A stretch of 40,471 nt of DNA from Gallionellales bacterium RIFCSPLOWO2_02_FULL_57_47 (GCA_001801175.1 MGWZ01000114.1:1-40471); one strand, 5' to 3'. Counted from the stretch's first letter, positions 23,651-33,094 are shown. A program made the numbers and translations. Notes: a model not told the origin generated them from the letters alone.

Positions 23651-25054
23651 ATGAGCAATCTCTTCAAGCGCGTAGCCGCCTTGGCCGGTGCGACCCGTAA
23701 CAAACGCCACGATTCCTGCCGCAGCCCCTTTTTCTTGTCGCGTGGAATAATGAGTGCGAAGCCAGTGACAGGCATTCCAGCTTTAAATGCAAGAAATATT
23801 GCGCACCCGGCTTTACAATTCATCGCTCTATTTTTGATTATCGTGATGTCGATGATAACGATGTTCAAACCGGCTCAAGCTTCGGGCATGGTGACCAAGC
23901 CTCCTGGCACTAATTTTCTCGCAACTACAAGTTTTGTTGTGTACAACCCTCCTGCCACTATAGCTGGTGGTAATGCTGCGAAACATGCTTGTGATTATCG
24001 TTTTACAATTCATAATACATTTGGTGCTTGTATGCTTTCTCAAACTGCCGAAGGTGCTTATTACGCCCCTGTCCAATCTGCGATTCATGGCGCTGTTTAT
24101 ACTTATAAATTACCTAACCATGGACAATACGAATTTAATTACACTTGGAACAATGCTTCGATATGTCCAGTTAATTCGACGGGTTCTACTACTTGCACCT
24201 GTAACGACGGTTATGAGCCCGACCCCACTGCGACAAGATGTGTTTTGGAGCAATACACCATTTCCCTGTCTGGCCTGGGCGTCGAGGTGATGCCCACCAA
24301 AAAGCTGGAAACAGCCTACGCGCTGGTGACCAAGAGCACGGGCACGCCCAAGAGCGGGGTTAATGTTGATCTGTTACTCACGGTTGAACCGGAGAATGGC
24401 ACCCCGGTTCGTGCCGAACATGTAGGTAACTTGTCGCCGAATGGCGGGCGTACCGACGCGGATGGAAAATTGCCCTTTGTGTTTACAGCGCCCACAGCGG
24501 GCGGCATCAGCACCATTACCGCCGCTTGCACCAGTTGCACCAATATTTATGTGCAAGGCACGATCAGGGTGCCGGGGTGCCCGATACCGCCTTTGACAGC
24601 GCCGCCTTTTACCGATCCGGTCGCACAAGGTTTTGAAAATGGCAACCGCTGGAGGCCGGATCTTCTGACAGCAGGCTATCAAACCAAATTGGCCTGTGTT
24701 CAAGATGCAATCACTGCGAAAAACGGCACTTATTCGCCCACCTCGGCGTATCGCCCTACCGAATATCAGCAGCATTTGTTTGAGATTGTTAAAAAAGACA
24801 AGAAGCTCGATATTGATTACATGACCGCTCATCCGGAATGTCAAGCGCTGAGGGTTAAAGTGACGGCAGAAATGGGTGGGCATGGCTTAAAGTCCAAACA
24901 ACTTGTCGCAGAGCCGGGCACGTCACGCCACGAGTCAGGCACGGCATTCGATCTCACGCCGAGCGGGCTGACCGAAGCCCAGCTGACAGTCATTTATACA
25001 GACTGCAAAGTTACACATACAGCAGTATCCAGCGAACCTTGGCATGTTCAATAA
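23651..25054 (+). CDS. Exported multidomain protein with C-terminal M15-type peptidase (VanY-like)
   Basis: 467-aa protein. A basic N-terminus of about 55 residues is followed by a hydrophobic helix (ALQFIALFLIIVMSMITMF) ending at AQAS, giving a long signal peptide or an anchor. Residues about 80-200 are Cys-rich, with an EGF-like piece (CPVNSTGSTTCTCNDGYEPD). About 200-310 resembles a bacterial Ig-like (Big-1) domain (PKSGVNVDLLLTV, TDADGKLPFVFTAP). The C-terminus has the M15 peptidase motif SRHESGTAFDL and the final EPWH, giving the usual His-Asp-His zinc ligands and the catalytic Glu. M15 enzymes cleave D-Ala-type bonds in peptidoglycan. The DNA for residues about 85-180 is clearly more AT-rich than either side. 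It could be a type II secretion substrate, given the neighbouring locus. Confidence 0.78.
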   Translation: MSNLFKRVAALAGATRNKRHDSCRSPFFLSRGIMSAKPVTGIPALNARNIAHPALQFIALFLIIVMSMITMFKPAQASGMVTKPPGTNFLATTSFVVYNPPATIAGGNAAKHACDYRFTIHNTFGACMLSQTAEGAYYAPVQSAIHGAVYTYKLPNHGQYEFNYTWNNASICPVNSTGSTTCTCNDGYEPDPTATRCVLEQYTISLSGLGVEVMPTKKLETAYALVTKSTGTPKSGVNVDLLLTVEPENGTPVRAEHVGNLSPNGGRTDADGKLPFVFTAPTAGGISTITAACTSCTNIYVQGTIRVPGCPIPPLTAPPFTDPVAQGFENGNRWRPDLLTAGYQTKLACVQDAITAKNGTYSPTSAYRPTEYQQHLFEIVKKDKKLDIDYMTAHPECQALRVKVTAEMGGHGLKSKQLVAEPGTSRHESGTAFDLTPSGLTEAQLTVIYTDCKVTHTAVSSEPWHVQ

Positions 25055-25068
25055 CTGAGAGACATATC

Positions 25069-26001
25069 ATGACAATTCAATTTTTGCGGCAAATTCTTTT
25101 GGGTAATGCATTCCTGATAGCTATTTGCGCGGCTTCTCAAGCAATTGCAGGGGTACCGATCAAGATTAACGCCTGGGGTATACATCAGGGGGGGCAAATC
25201 GTATATCGCTACCAGATTGAGAATAACTCTGCCAGTACAATTTACCAAGCTGATCTTGGCCTCAATTCTCCGGGCAAGGAATTGCCCGGCAAACCTTGGT
25301 CGCTGAATTTCGCTTATTCGGATGTCCCTGTTCCACTTGATGCCGCGTATTGCAAGCCTTTTTACTTCATGGATTGTACCATAGCCGTGTTTCAGTTCGA
25401 TTACATGCCAGAACCCAAAACGAACATCAGCATGCGAGGTGTAGAAAACAACATGATCCCGCCGCCCAAAGTGCTTTCCGGCGCACATTACATAAGACCG
25501 GGCACGCGCAGCAGCGTAGCTGAAATATATATTCCCATCGGCTATCAATCGCCCGGCTACCTCACCTCCTTCGGCGAGGTATCCCTGCTCGACAACAATA
25601 CCAGAAATCCGGACGGCACTATCGTTACTGATGCCGTAATTCCGTTTACCCAAGTCGATGTGACGCCGCCCGCGCTTTCGTTTACGCTGAGCCCCGGCAT
25701 GCTCTGGCCGCCGAACGACAAACTGGTGGCTATCAACGCGACCATTGCTGTGCATGACGATTACGACCCCGAGCCGGAGATCAAGCTGGAATCCATCACC
25801 GCCAGTGAGCCGCTGGCAGCGGGCGACATTCAAGATGCCCAGCTCGGTACCGATGACCGGGATTTTTACCTGGCCGCCAAACGAGCAGGAAACAACCAAG
25901 CAGGGCGCATTTACACCGTCACCTATTCCGCCACCGATGGCTCCGGTAACAAAGCCACCGCCAGCGCCACCGTGAGCGTGGCGCATGATCAGGGGAAATA
26001 G
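25069..26001 (+). CDS. Exported protein with C-terminal Ig-like domain
   Basis: 310-aa protein with a signal peptide (about 25 residues, cleaved after AIAG or thereabouts). The first 195 residues are beta-rich and unrecognised. The C-terminal domain, starting DVTPPALSFTLSPGMLWPPN and ending TYSATDGSGNKATASATVSV, is an Ig-like (HYR-related) module common in secreted and surface proteins. Four cysteines or fewer; no catalytic motif seen. The ATG lies 12 bases after the peptidase stop, so the two are probably cotranscribed. Function unknown; the association with an upstream peptidase suggests a surface or secreted pair. Confidence 0.72.
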   Translation: MTIQFLRQILLGNAFLIAICAASQAIAGVPIKINAWGIHQGGQIVYRYQIENNSASTIYQADLGLNSPGKELPGKPWSLNFAYSDVPVPLDAAYCKPFYFMDCTIAVFQFDYMPEPKTNISMRGVENNMIPPPKVLSGAHYIRPGTRSSVAEIYIPIGYQSPGYLTSFGEVSLLDNNTRNPDGTIVTDAVIPFTQVDVTPPALSFTLSPGMLWPPNDKLVAINATIAVHDDYDPEPEIKLESITASEPLAAGDIQDAQLGTDDRDFYLAAKRAGNNQAGRIYTVTYSATDGSGNKATASATVSVAHDQGK

Positions 26002-26055
26002 ATTACGGAATAGCAAGGCTGGGCGCATGCCTGGCATGAGGTGGACAGCCTGATG

Positions 26056-26071
26056 GCCTGCTTTTGCAGGC
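26056..26071. terminator. Hairpin between convergent genes (weak terminator candidate)
   Basis: GCCTGC/GCAGGC stem (26056-26061, 26066-26071) around TTTT, between the + strand exported-protein gene and the - strand end of the type II secretion locus. There is no strong T-run, so terminator activity is uncertain. Confidence 0.35.
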
Positions 26072-26087
26072 GTTCAAATTACTTCGC

Positions 26088-26495
26088 TTACCTGCGCTTT
26101 GCTTTTTCGGACAATTCGACCCGTTTGATCGCACCGCCTTCAGACAGCAGCACGTAGCTTCGTTGTATTTCCTTGACCGTCACGCCGGGAATTACTGCCT
26201 CATTGGTTCTGACCGATTGAGCCGGTTTGCCGTTAGCCGCCAGGATCGCGACACTTTCTGCCGGGTTGCTGGCGACCACAACTCCCTTTAATTGAAAATT
26301 GCTGGCGACGGCGAAGGATGAACGACCGCCAAACAAGCCTGCCGCGGCATCCAGCCTCGGTGCGGGCTGAGCCGTTTGTGGCGGTGCCGAGACGGCACGC
26401 ACCGGCGGCTTGAGCAACTGGATTGCCCAGTATGCAGCCGATACGCACAAGGCGACGAATAGCACAAAGCTCGAAACAAGAGGCCAGCGTTTCAT
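26088..26495 (-). CDS. gspC: Type II secretion inner-membrane protein, GspC N-terminal (HR) domain
   Basis: 135-aa protein. One membrane helix near the N-terminus (LVSSFVLFVALCVSAAYWAI) is followed by a Pro-rich linker and a GspC homology region: DAAAGLFGG, FQLKGVVVASNPAESVAIL, the GKPAQSV strand and PGVTVKEIQRSYVLLSEGG. GspC links the inner-membrane platform to the GspD secretin through this HR domain. It lacks a PDZ or coiled-coil C-terminus, so it is shorter than the classic GspC. AAGGA sits five bases before the ATG at 26495, which is preferred over an ATG at 26510. It is last in the operon, separated from gspF by a repeat. Confidence 0.8.
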   Translation of the reverse strand: MKRWPLVSSFVLFVALCVSAAYWAIQLLKPPVRAVSAPPQTAQPAPRLDAAAGLFGGRSSFAVASNFQLKGVVVASNPAESVAILAANGKPAQSVRTNEAVIPGVTVKEIQRSYVLLSEGGAIKRVELSEKAKRR

Positions 26496-26516
26496 TGTGT
26501 TCCTTAGCAAAATTAG

Positions 26517-26598
26517 TAGGTCGGGTTAGCGGCTTGCCGCGTAACCCGACGTTTATTCACGTACGAGTGTCGGGTTACGCTACGCTAACCCGACCTAC
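26517..26598. repeat. Palindromic repeat between gspF and gspC
   Basis: GTAGGTCGGGTTAGC (26517-26531) pairs with GCTAACCCGACCTAC (26584-26598), with further internal pairing (CGTAACCCGAC and GTCGGGTTACG). This GTAGGTCGGGTTAG type is a common dispersed intergenic repeat in proteobacteria. Confidence 0.85.
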
Positions 26599-26605
26599 GA
26601 AACCC

Positions 26606-27826
26606 TTAACGCACCAACTGGTTGATCTCGATGATCGGCATCAGCACAGCCAGAACGATCAGCAGTACCACCACACCCATCGCCAGGATCAGCGCCGGTT
26701 CGAGCAATCCGGCCATCGTCATCGCGCGCCGTTCCAGATCCTGCTCCTGCGCGTTGGCGGCACGCTCCAGCATCGCCGGCAATTCACCGGTGACCTCGCC
26801 GGCGCGGATCATATGGATCAACATCGCCGGGAAATACTGGTGCGCCGACAGCGCGCGCGCCAGGCTCACCCCTTCGCGCACGCTGGACGTCGCCGCCTCG
26901 ACCTGCGCGCGCATCGCGACGTTGGTCAGGGTGTCGCGGCTGGTTTGCAGCGCTCGCAAGATCGGCACTCCGGAACCGGTGGTGATCGCCAGTGTGCTGG
27001 CGAAGCGCGACGTATTGAGGCTGCGCTCGAATCTTCCATACAGCGGCGCGGTCAACAACCAGGTATGCCAGCGCAGCTTGATTGCCGGGTTTTTTAATGC
27101 GCGATGCCAGGCGAATGCCAGCGCGATGACGGCCAGCAAAACGATCCAGCCGTAATTCCGCACGAAATCCGAAACGCCCAGCATCACCACGGTCAGGAAC
27201 GGCAGCTGCTGTTTGGTGTTGGCGAATACCGACACGATCTGCGGCACCACATAGGTCAGCAAAAAGATCACGATCAAAAAAGCCACCACGGTGACGATTG
27301 CCGGATAGGTAAACGCAAGCTTGACCTTTTGCACCAGCGCATTGCGCCGCTCGATATAGTCGGCCAGCCGCGACAGCACGCGCGCCAACTGGCCGATCTG
27401 CTCGCCGGAGGCGACCAGCGCGCGATAGATGTCGGCAAAATCGCGCGGATGCCGCGCCAGCGCATCGGACAGCGAGGCGCCGCCCATCACTTCAGAACGG
27501 ATTGAAGCGACCAGGTCGCGCACATAAGTGCGTTCGGCTTGCTCCTGCAACGCGGAGAATGCCTGCTCCAGCGGCAGGCTGGCTTCCAGCAGGCTGGCCA
27601 GTTGCCGGGTGAACAGCGCCAGTTCCACCGTGGATAAATGATCGCCGAATGCGCTGCGTTTGGCCTGTCCCGTTTCGTCGAGTTGGGTCGCAATCGCATC
27701 GACAGTGATCGGCACCAGACCCTGGGTGCGCAACTCGGCACGCGCGGCGCGCGCGCTGTCGGCATTGACCACGCCTTTTTTGGTGGCGCCGCCCGCGTCA
27801 ACGGCTTCGTAACTGAATGCTGGCAC
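26606..27826 (-). CDS. gspF: Type II secretion inner-membrane platform protein GspF
   Basis: 406-aa GspF, normal length, with two T2SSF domains. The N-terminus PAFSYEAVDAGGATKKGVVN is characteristic. Each repeat has the conserved LLEASLPLEQAFSAL / TTGSGVPILRAL pattern, and three membrane segments lie around residues 170-190, 222-240 and 375-400 (LILAMGVVVLLIVLAVLMPI). It starts with GTG at 27826; AAGGA six bases upstream supports this. GspF anchors the GspE ATPase. Confidence 0.94.
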   Translation of the reverse strand: MPAFSYEAVDAGGATKKGVVNADSARAARAELRTQGLVPITVDAIATQLDETGQAKRSAFGDHLSTVELALFTRQLASLLEASLPLEQAFSALQEQAERTYVRDLVASIRSEVMGGASLSDALARHPRDFADIYRALVASGEQIGQLARVLSRLADYIERRNALVQKVKLAFTYPAIVTVVAFLIVIFLLTYVVPQIVSVFANTKQQLPFLTVVMLGVSDFVRNYGWIVLLAVIALAFAWHRALKNPAIKLRWHTWLLTAPLYGRFERSLNTSRFASTLAITTGSGVPILRALQTSRDTLTNVAMRAQVEAATSSVREGVSLARALSAHQYFPAMLIHMIRAGEVTGELPAMLERAANAQEQDLERRAMTMAGLLEPALILAMGVVVLLIVLAVLMPIIEINQLVR

Positions 27827-27866
27827 AGCGTGTCCTTATTTCATTCGTAACAAATAGCGAAATATC

Positions 27867-27929
27867 GTAGGAGCCCGATTTATCGGGCGATTTTGGCACA
27901 TTCTATCGCGCAATAAATTGCGCTCCTAC
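27867..27929. repeat. Palindromic repeat between gspE and gspF
   Basis: GTAGGAGC (27867-27874) pairs with GCTCCTAC (27922-27929). Inside are CCCGATTTATCGGGCGA and TCGCGCAATAAATTGCG hairpins. This is the GTAGGAGCGcGATTTATCGCGC type of dispersed repeat. It fills most of the 152-base gap between the two genes. Confidence 0.8.
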
Positions 27930-27978
27930 AAGAGATATTGGTCTTAAGGGGGTTATCCCGGTTTAACGGAAATTGGAA

Positions 27979-29409
27979 TTAATCCTTGGTGACGCGCATT
28001 AATTCCGCCTGCGTCGTCGTACCGTCGGCCAGCCAGCGCTCGCCATCCTCGCGCATCGTGCGCATCCCGTCATGCTGCGCGGTGGCGCGGATGTCGGCTT
28101 CCGATGCGCGGCCATGGATCTGCGCGCGGATCTGGTCGGTGGTCAGCAATAACTCATACACGCCGACCCGGCCCTGATAGCCGGTGTGGCCGCATTTGTC
28201 GCAACCGGCTTCATGCCAGAACCGGCCCTCTTGCCGCTTGCAGTGCGGGCATAATTTGCGCACCAGGCGCTGCGCGACCACGCCGAGCAATGATGACGAG
28301 AGCAGGAACGGTTCGATGCCCATGTCGAGCAAACGTGTGACCGCCGCCGCCGAATCGTTGGTGTGCAGGGTCGCCAGCACCAGGTGGCCGGTCAATGATG
28401 CCTGCACCGCGATCTGCGCGGTTTCCAGATCGCGGATCTCGCCGATCATGATGATGTCCGGGTCCTGCCGCAGGATCGCGCGCAGCGCCTTGGCGAACGT
28501 CATGTCGATGCGCGGATTGACCTGGGTCTGGCCGATGCCGTTCAGTTCGTATTCGATCGGGTCTTCCACCGTCAGGATATTGGTGCTGGTCGCATTCAGC
28601 CTTGAGAGCGCGGCATACAGCGTGGTGGTCTTGCCCGAGCCGGTCGGGCCGGTGACCAGCACGATGCCGTGCGGCTGCGCGATCAGCTTGTCGAATTGCG
28701 CCAGCACTTCCGGACTCATGCCCAGATTCTGCAAGTCGAGCCGGCCGGCTTCCTTGTCGAGCAGTCGCAACACCGCGCGTTCGCCGTGTCCGGTGGGCAG
28801 CGTGGAGACCCGCACATCGACCGGCTTGCCGCCGACGCGCAGCGTGATGCGGCCATCCTGCGGCAGGCGTTTTTCGGCGATGTCGAGCTGCGCCATGATC
28901 TTGATGCGCGAGATCAGCGATGCGTGGATCGCTTTCTTCGGCCGCACCACATCGCGCAGGGTCCCGTCGATGCGGAAGCGCACCACCGAAACCTGCTCGA
29001 ACGGTTCGATATGGATATCCGATGCGCCTTCGCGCAATGCCTGCGTAAGCAGGGCGTTGATCATGCGGATCACCGGCGCGTCATCGGCCGATTCCAGCAA
29101 GTCTTCGATCGCGGGCATGTCCAGCATCAGTTTGGCCAGGTCGAGATCGGACTCATACTCATCGATGACCTGCGCCGCGTCGCCGCCAGAACCCGCATAG
29201 GCTTTGGCGATCGCCGCCTCGAGTTCCACGCGCGGCATCGCTTTCAGCCTGATGCGCCCGAAATTGCGGCTCACTTCCGCGATCGCGCTGGTCTTGGTCG
29301 CATCCGATACCCAGACTTCGACGGTGCTGCCTTTGCGCTGTGCCAGCAGCGCAAAGTCGCGAGCGAACGAGTAGGGGAGCAGGCGGGCATCCATCACAGC
29401 ATCACTCAT
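27979..29409 (-). CDS. gspE: Type II secretion ATPase GspE
   Basis: 476-aa ATPase. The Walker A is GPTGSGKTTTLYAAL (about residue 254), with VEDPIEYEL (Asp box), the Walker B region DPDIIMIGEIRDLETA and the His box LATLHTNDSA. The zinc-binding site has two CxxC pairs (CPHC and CDKC). The N-terminal domain is shorter than in some GspE proteins but contains the GspE-N fold region (residues 1-90). It powers pseudopilus assembly. GAGG lies six bases before the ATG. Confidence 0.96.
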   Translation of the reverse strand: MSDAVMDARLLPYSFARDFALLAQRKGSTVEVWVSDATKTSAIAEVSRNFGRIRLKAMPRVELEAAIAKAYAGSGGDAAQVIDEYESDLDLAKLMLDMPAIEDLLESADDAPVIRMINALLTQALREGASDIHIEPFEQVSVVRFRIDGTLRDVVRPKKAIHASLISRIKIMAQLDIAEKRLPQDGRITLRVGGKPVDVRVSTLPTGHGERAVLRLLDKEAGRLDLQNLGMSPEVLAQFDKLIAQPHGIVLVTGPTGSGKTTTLYAALSRLNATSTNILTVEDPIEYELNGIGQTQVNPRIDMTFAKALRAILRQDPDIIMIGEIRDLETAQIAVQASLTGHLVLATLHTNDSAAAVTRLLDMGIEPFLLSSSLLGVVAQRLVRKLCPHCKRQEGRFWHEAGCDKCGHTGYQGRVGVYELLLTTDQIRAQIHGRASEADIRATAQHDGMRTMREDGERWLADGTTTQAELMRVTKD

Positions 29410-29426
29410 GGGCGCCTCATTGCGAT

Positions 29427-31580
29427 TTATTGCTGCGGAGTTGCCGTCACAGCCGGTTCCTGGGAAGCAGGATTTTGTGCAAGTTCCGGTTGCTTATCAG
29501 CAGTGCCAGGCTCGGCCTGACTGGATAAGATGCCGCCGGCCACGTGCCCGTCCTGCAGCGGCGGCAACAGTGGAGCACCCATGTTCGGCAGCACCATGGA
29601 ATTTTCCGGCTGCGCGGCGATTTCGGCGTTGCGGATGAAATCGTAACGATTGCCTGTCAGGTTCACGCTTTGCTCGTTGTTGCGTATCACGGTCGGCCGC
29701 AGGAACACCATCAAGTTGGTTTTTTTGCGAGTGCGTTTCTGGTATTTGAACAGGTTGCCGAGGATAGGAATGTCGCCCAGGCCAGGCACTTTGACGACGC
29801 CATCACTCTGGGTATCGTCGATCAGTCCGCCCAGCACGATGATTTGCCCATCGTCGACCAGCACGTTGGTATCGATGGAACGTTTGTTGGTGATGATGCC
29901 GGCGGAGCCGGTTGCATCCTGCACGCTCGAGGTTTCCTGATAGATCGCCATCTTGACCGTGCCGCCTTCGGATATCTGCGGCCGCACGCGCAGCGACAGG
30001 CCGATATCCTTGCGCTCGATGGTCTGGAAGGGATTCACGCCCGCACCGCCGCCCGATGCCGTGGTGGTGTACTGGCCGGTGATGAAGGGCACGTTCTGGC
30101 CGACGATGATCTTCGCTTCTTCGTTATCGAGCGTGATCAGGTTGGGCATTGACAGGATGTTGGCGTCGTCGTCGGATGCCAGCGCGCGGGCCAATACACC
30201 CAGGCCGAGCTGCCCGCCGATCTGGCGGAAGATGCCGAGCGATAAGCCGTTGCCCGGTGGCAAGGCACCGCCGGCAGTCGATGCGGCCGCCTGGTTGATC
30301 AGGTTATCCCCTCCGGTGGCAAATCCGGTCACGCCACCGACCCGATAATTGCTGGTGGCATCCCCCGACAGGCCGGCCCATTGCACGCCGAATTCGGCGG
30401 CTCGCGTCGCGCTCACTTCGACAATCAGCGACTCGATATAGACCTGGGCGCGGCGCGCGTCGAGCTGGTCGATGATGAAGCGCAAATTGCGGTAGACCGG
30501 CTCGCTGGCCGTGATGATCAGGGTATTGGTTGCAGCGTCGGCCTGAATGAATCCTGCCGGGCCGCCGCTTGGCAGAGGCTGCTGGGCAGTTACTGGCATG
30601 GGCGACCCGGACGGTGCGGAACTTGACGCGGAAACTTCCGACGACACCACGGCACGCAAGGTTTGCGCGAGCTTGGTCGCTTCCGCATTCTTTAAATACA
30701 CGACATGTACATTGCCTGGATACTCGGTCGGCAGATCGAGTTTTGCGATCAGCGATTTCGCCAGGTTGGCGCGTGCCTCGGACGGCGCGCGCACAATGAT
30801 CGAATTGCTGCGCGGTTCCGCCAGCAGGCTGATGCGCCCTGCATCGCCGCCCGGGCTCGCGGCTCCCGGTTCAAGCAAGCGATTGACCATCACCGCGATA
30901 TCGCTGGCGATTGCGTAACGGACAGGTATCACATCCAGATCGCCGCTTGCAGGTTTATCCAGTGCCGCGATTATCTTGCCCAGCCGCTGCAGGTTGCCGG
31001 CGTAGTCGGTGATGACCAGCGTGTTGTTTCCGGGATTGGCGTTGATCGTGTTGTTGGGTGCAATCAGCGGGCGCAATACCGTCACCAGATTGGCCGCGGA
31101 TTCGTAATTCAAGCGAAAGACCTGTGTCGCGATCTGGTCGCCGCGCACTGTGCCGGCCTGGGTCAGACCTGATTGCAATTTGCCGTCCGCTTCAGGCACC
31201 ACTTTGGTGTAGCCGTTGCTGGTTACCACCGTGTAACCATGCAGGCGCAACACTGAAGTCAGGAGCTGGAATGCCTGAACCTTGGTGAGCGGCTGTTCCG
31301 ATACCAGGTTGACCTTGCCTTTGACGCGCGGATCGATGATGAACGTCGTATTGGTGTAATCGCCGATTGCCGCGATCACAGACTCGATATCGGCATCGAC
31401 GAAATTGAGCGTGCCCTTGTTCGTGCCGGCAGCTTCATTCGCGCCGGCTACCTCGTTCATGCCGCTATCCTGGGCCAGTACCGGCTGCATACCGGCAGTA
31501 GCGCATAGCAAAACGATCATTGCACTCCGGCAGCGCCATGCTGCCGGTGCCTGTATTGCTGTCAATCTGGTTTTTCTCAT
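29427..31580 (-). CDS. gspD: Type II secretion outer-membrane secretin GspD
   Basis: 717-aa secretin with a signal peptide (ATAGMQPVLA). The N0 and N1-N3 domains cover about residues 40-370 (NFVDADIESVIAAIGDYTNT, VIPVRYAIASDIAVMVNRLL, PGNVHVVYLKNAEATKLAQT). The secretin barrel domain has VPFITGQYTT and the signature VPGLGDIPILGNLFKYQKR near residue 600. The C-terminal tail is Gln/Pro/Ala-rich and low in complexity. It forms the outer-membrane pore. The start overlaps the gspN stop by four bases. Confidence 0.95.
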   Translation of the reverse strand: MRKTRLTAIQAPAAWRCRSAMIVLLCATAGMQPVLAQDSGMNEVAGANEAAGTNKGTLNFVDADIESVIAAIGDYTNTTFIIDPRVKGKVNLVSEQPLTKVQAFQLLTSVLRLHGYTVVTSNGYTKVVPEADGKLQSGLTQAGTVRGDQIATQVFRLNYESAANLVTVLRPLIAPNNTINANPGNNTLVITDYAGNLQRLGKIIAALDKPASGDLDVIPVRYAIASDIAVMVNRLLEPGAASPGGDAGRISLLAEPRSNSIIVRAPSEARANLAKSLIAKLDLPTEYPGNVHVVYLKNAEATKLAQTLRAVVSSEVSASSSAPSGSPMPVTAQQPLPSGGPAGFIQADAATNTLIITASEPVYRNLRFIIDQLDARRAQVYIESLIVEVSATRAAEFGVQWAGLSGDATSNYRVGGVTGFATGGDNLINQAAASTAGGALPPGNGLSLGIFRQIGGQLGLGVLARALASDDDANILSMPNLITLDNEEAKIIVGQNVPFITGQYTTTASGGGAGVNPFQTIERKDIGLSLRVRPQISEGGTVKMAIYQETSSVQDATGSAGIITNKRSIDTNVLVDDGQIIVLGGLIDDTQSDGVVKVPGLGDIPILGNLFKYQKRTRKKTNLMVFLRPTVIRNNEQSVNLTGNRYDFIRNAEIAAQPENSMVLPNMGAPLLPPLQDGHVAGGILSSQAEPGTADKQPELAQNPASQEPAVTATPQQ

Positions 31581-32350
31581 TTGGACTCTAGCGCAATAAT
31601 GTCTTTGTCGCCCTCTCTGCGGCGTTGTCCCAGCAAATTAAGCAAATTTGCCAGCCTCTCTTGTTGCCCTGTTTCTGCTTCTGCCTTGCCGGAAAACTGC
31701 AAACGCCCGTTGGACAATATTCCTGTGCCGCTTAATAACATCGGTCCTTTGATCGTCTTGAGGGTCACCGCCGCTTGCGTTCCCCGCCAGTCGAGCGCCA
31801 GATTATAGCTGCCCAGCGGTTTGATCGGCGACATCCGCGATGCGATATCATTCATATTCAGGTTCATCGATCCGGTCATCCAGATGGTTCCATCCTGCCG
31901 CGCCAACAGCAGTGTCCCCCATGATAACCGCATCTGGCCGGATGGCTGCACAGTATTCAGCGGCGCGCCCAAAGCGGCCAGCCGTTCTGCCGGCAACAAA
32001 ACCGCAGCCGGACTCACTTGCCATTGCTGCCAACTGCCGGTCACGCTGACCGGTTGCGACAGTGCCTCGGCATTTTCCAGTTCTGCGTCGACGCTGGCCA
32101 GCAATACCATCGGGGACAACCGCCAGGAGAATCGTCCGGGCAACAGCGGCGTTACCGCATCGCTGGCGCTCGCCGCGCCGCCGATGAAGGCTGAGCCGCG
32201 CCACAATGTGCCCTGCGCATCCCCAAGCGTCAAGCGTCCTGCGGTCTGTTTCTCCGCTATTGCGGCTATCCACGCCGCCGGAAAAAAAGCCAGCACGGTG
32301 AACGCAATACTTATCATTCCCGCGAGCGACCATATCAAGGTGCGGCGCAA
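31577..32350 (-). CDS. gspN: Type II secretion protein GspN
   Basis: 257-aa GspN. One N-terminal membrane helix (LIWSLAGMISIAFTVLAFFP) is followed by a beta-rich periplasmic domain with the family's start-of-domain phrase GRLTLGDAQGTLWRGSAFIG and later TGTGILSNGRLQFSGKAEA. GspN is an accessory subunit found in some type II systems. The stop overlaps the gspD ATG, so translation is coupled. A 231-base gap with a repeat separates it from gspM. Confidence 0.88.
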   Translation of the reverse strand: MRRTLIWSLAGMISIAFTVLAFFPAAWIAAIAEKQTAGRLTLGDAQGTLWRGSAFIGGAASASDAVTPLLPGRFSWRLSPMVLLASVDAELENAEALSQPVSVTGSWQQWQVSPAAVLLPAERLAALGAPLNTVQPSGQMRLSWGTLLLARQDGTIWMTGSMNLNMNDIASRMSPIKPLGSYNLALDWRGTQAAVTLKTIKGPMLLSGTGILSNGRLQFSGKAEAETGQQERLANLLNLLGQRRREGDKDIIALESK

Positions 32351-32396
32351 TGGTTGTCCCTTTTACGTTTAAAGGACATAAGCGAATCTCCAATCG

Positions 32397-32496
32397 TAGC
32401 CCGGAGTAGCCTGTCCTGAGCTTGGTCGAAGGGCGAAGCGCGTCCGGGGTTGATTGACAGCGAACCCGGATTCCACTGCGTTCCCTCCAGGCTACA
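32397..32496. repeat. Dispersed repeat between gspM and gspN
   Basis: GTAGCCCGGAG (32397 on) is partly complementary to a segment ending CTCCAGGCTAC near 32496. The centre has CTGAGCTTGGTCGAAGGGCG, a sequence typical of dispersed proteobacterial intergenic repeats. No coding frame is apparent. Confidence 0.6.
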
Positions 32497-32581
32497 TTCA
32501 ACCGTTTGCACAAGCCCAAATTTACCGGAATATTTTATAAATTTGCCTGATGGTTGCACAGGATTTTGTTTGATTATCAAA

Positions 32582-33094
32582 TTATTCATTCCCTGATTGC
32601 CGCAATGTCAATGTCACATCGACTGTATCGGCCTGGGCCTGTGCAACGATTTTTGCATCGACTACGGCAAGCCCGGCGGTTTTTTGCATATCGTCCAGCC
32701 AGCCCAGCGTACCGGCAAAAGAGACCGCTGCGAGTTGTACCTTTGCAAGGTCACCGGTCAGCATCACGCTTTGCGGTTTCAAGCCTTTGCGCGCGAGCGC
32801 GGTTTCGATACCCTCCCTGGACATTACCGCTATTGAGGGCGCGGTTTTTCCCGAAAGCGCAGCGGCTTCTCTCGACAATGCCTGCAGCAGCGCGACCTGC
32901 TGGCGCAGCACCGGCATGTTTTTGTTCAGCTGCTCGCGTCCGGCAAGGGCAGGATCAATCATGGTTGCGTAGATCAGGCCGAGCGCCACGACGGCAGTGG
33001 CAGCAGCAAGCATCGCGCGCTCGCGCGCGTTGCGCGCCGCCCAGAATTCAGTGAACGATTGCCTGGATTGATTCAACAGATGGTTCAGGCTCAT
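32582..33094 (-). CDS. gspM: Type II secretion protein GspM
   Basis: 170-aa GspM. The layout is a short cytoplasmic N-terminus (FTEFWAARNARERAML), one membrane helix (LAAATAVVALGLIYATMIDP), a coiled-coil-like region (LNKNMPVLRQQVALLQALSR) and a periplasmic ferredoxin-like domain ending VDVTLTLRQSGNE. It partners GspL. The ATG at 33094 overlaps the gspL stop (ATGA) and is preferred to an upstream start at 33115 inside gspL. Confidence 0.9.
   Translation of the reverse strand: MSLNHLLNQSRQSFTEFWAARNARERAMLAAATAVVALGLIYATMIDPALAGREQLNKNMPVLRQQVALLQALSREAAALSGKTAPSIAVMSREGIETALARKGLKPQSVMLTGDLAKVQLAAVSFAGTLGWLDDMQKTAGLAVVDAKIVAQAQADTVDVTLTLRQSGNE

Noticed and set aside
28184-29200. 338-codon open frame on the + strand opposite gspE
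   Set aside because: Ser/Arg-rich composition without domains; gspE is certain on the other strand.
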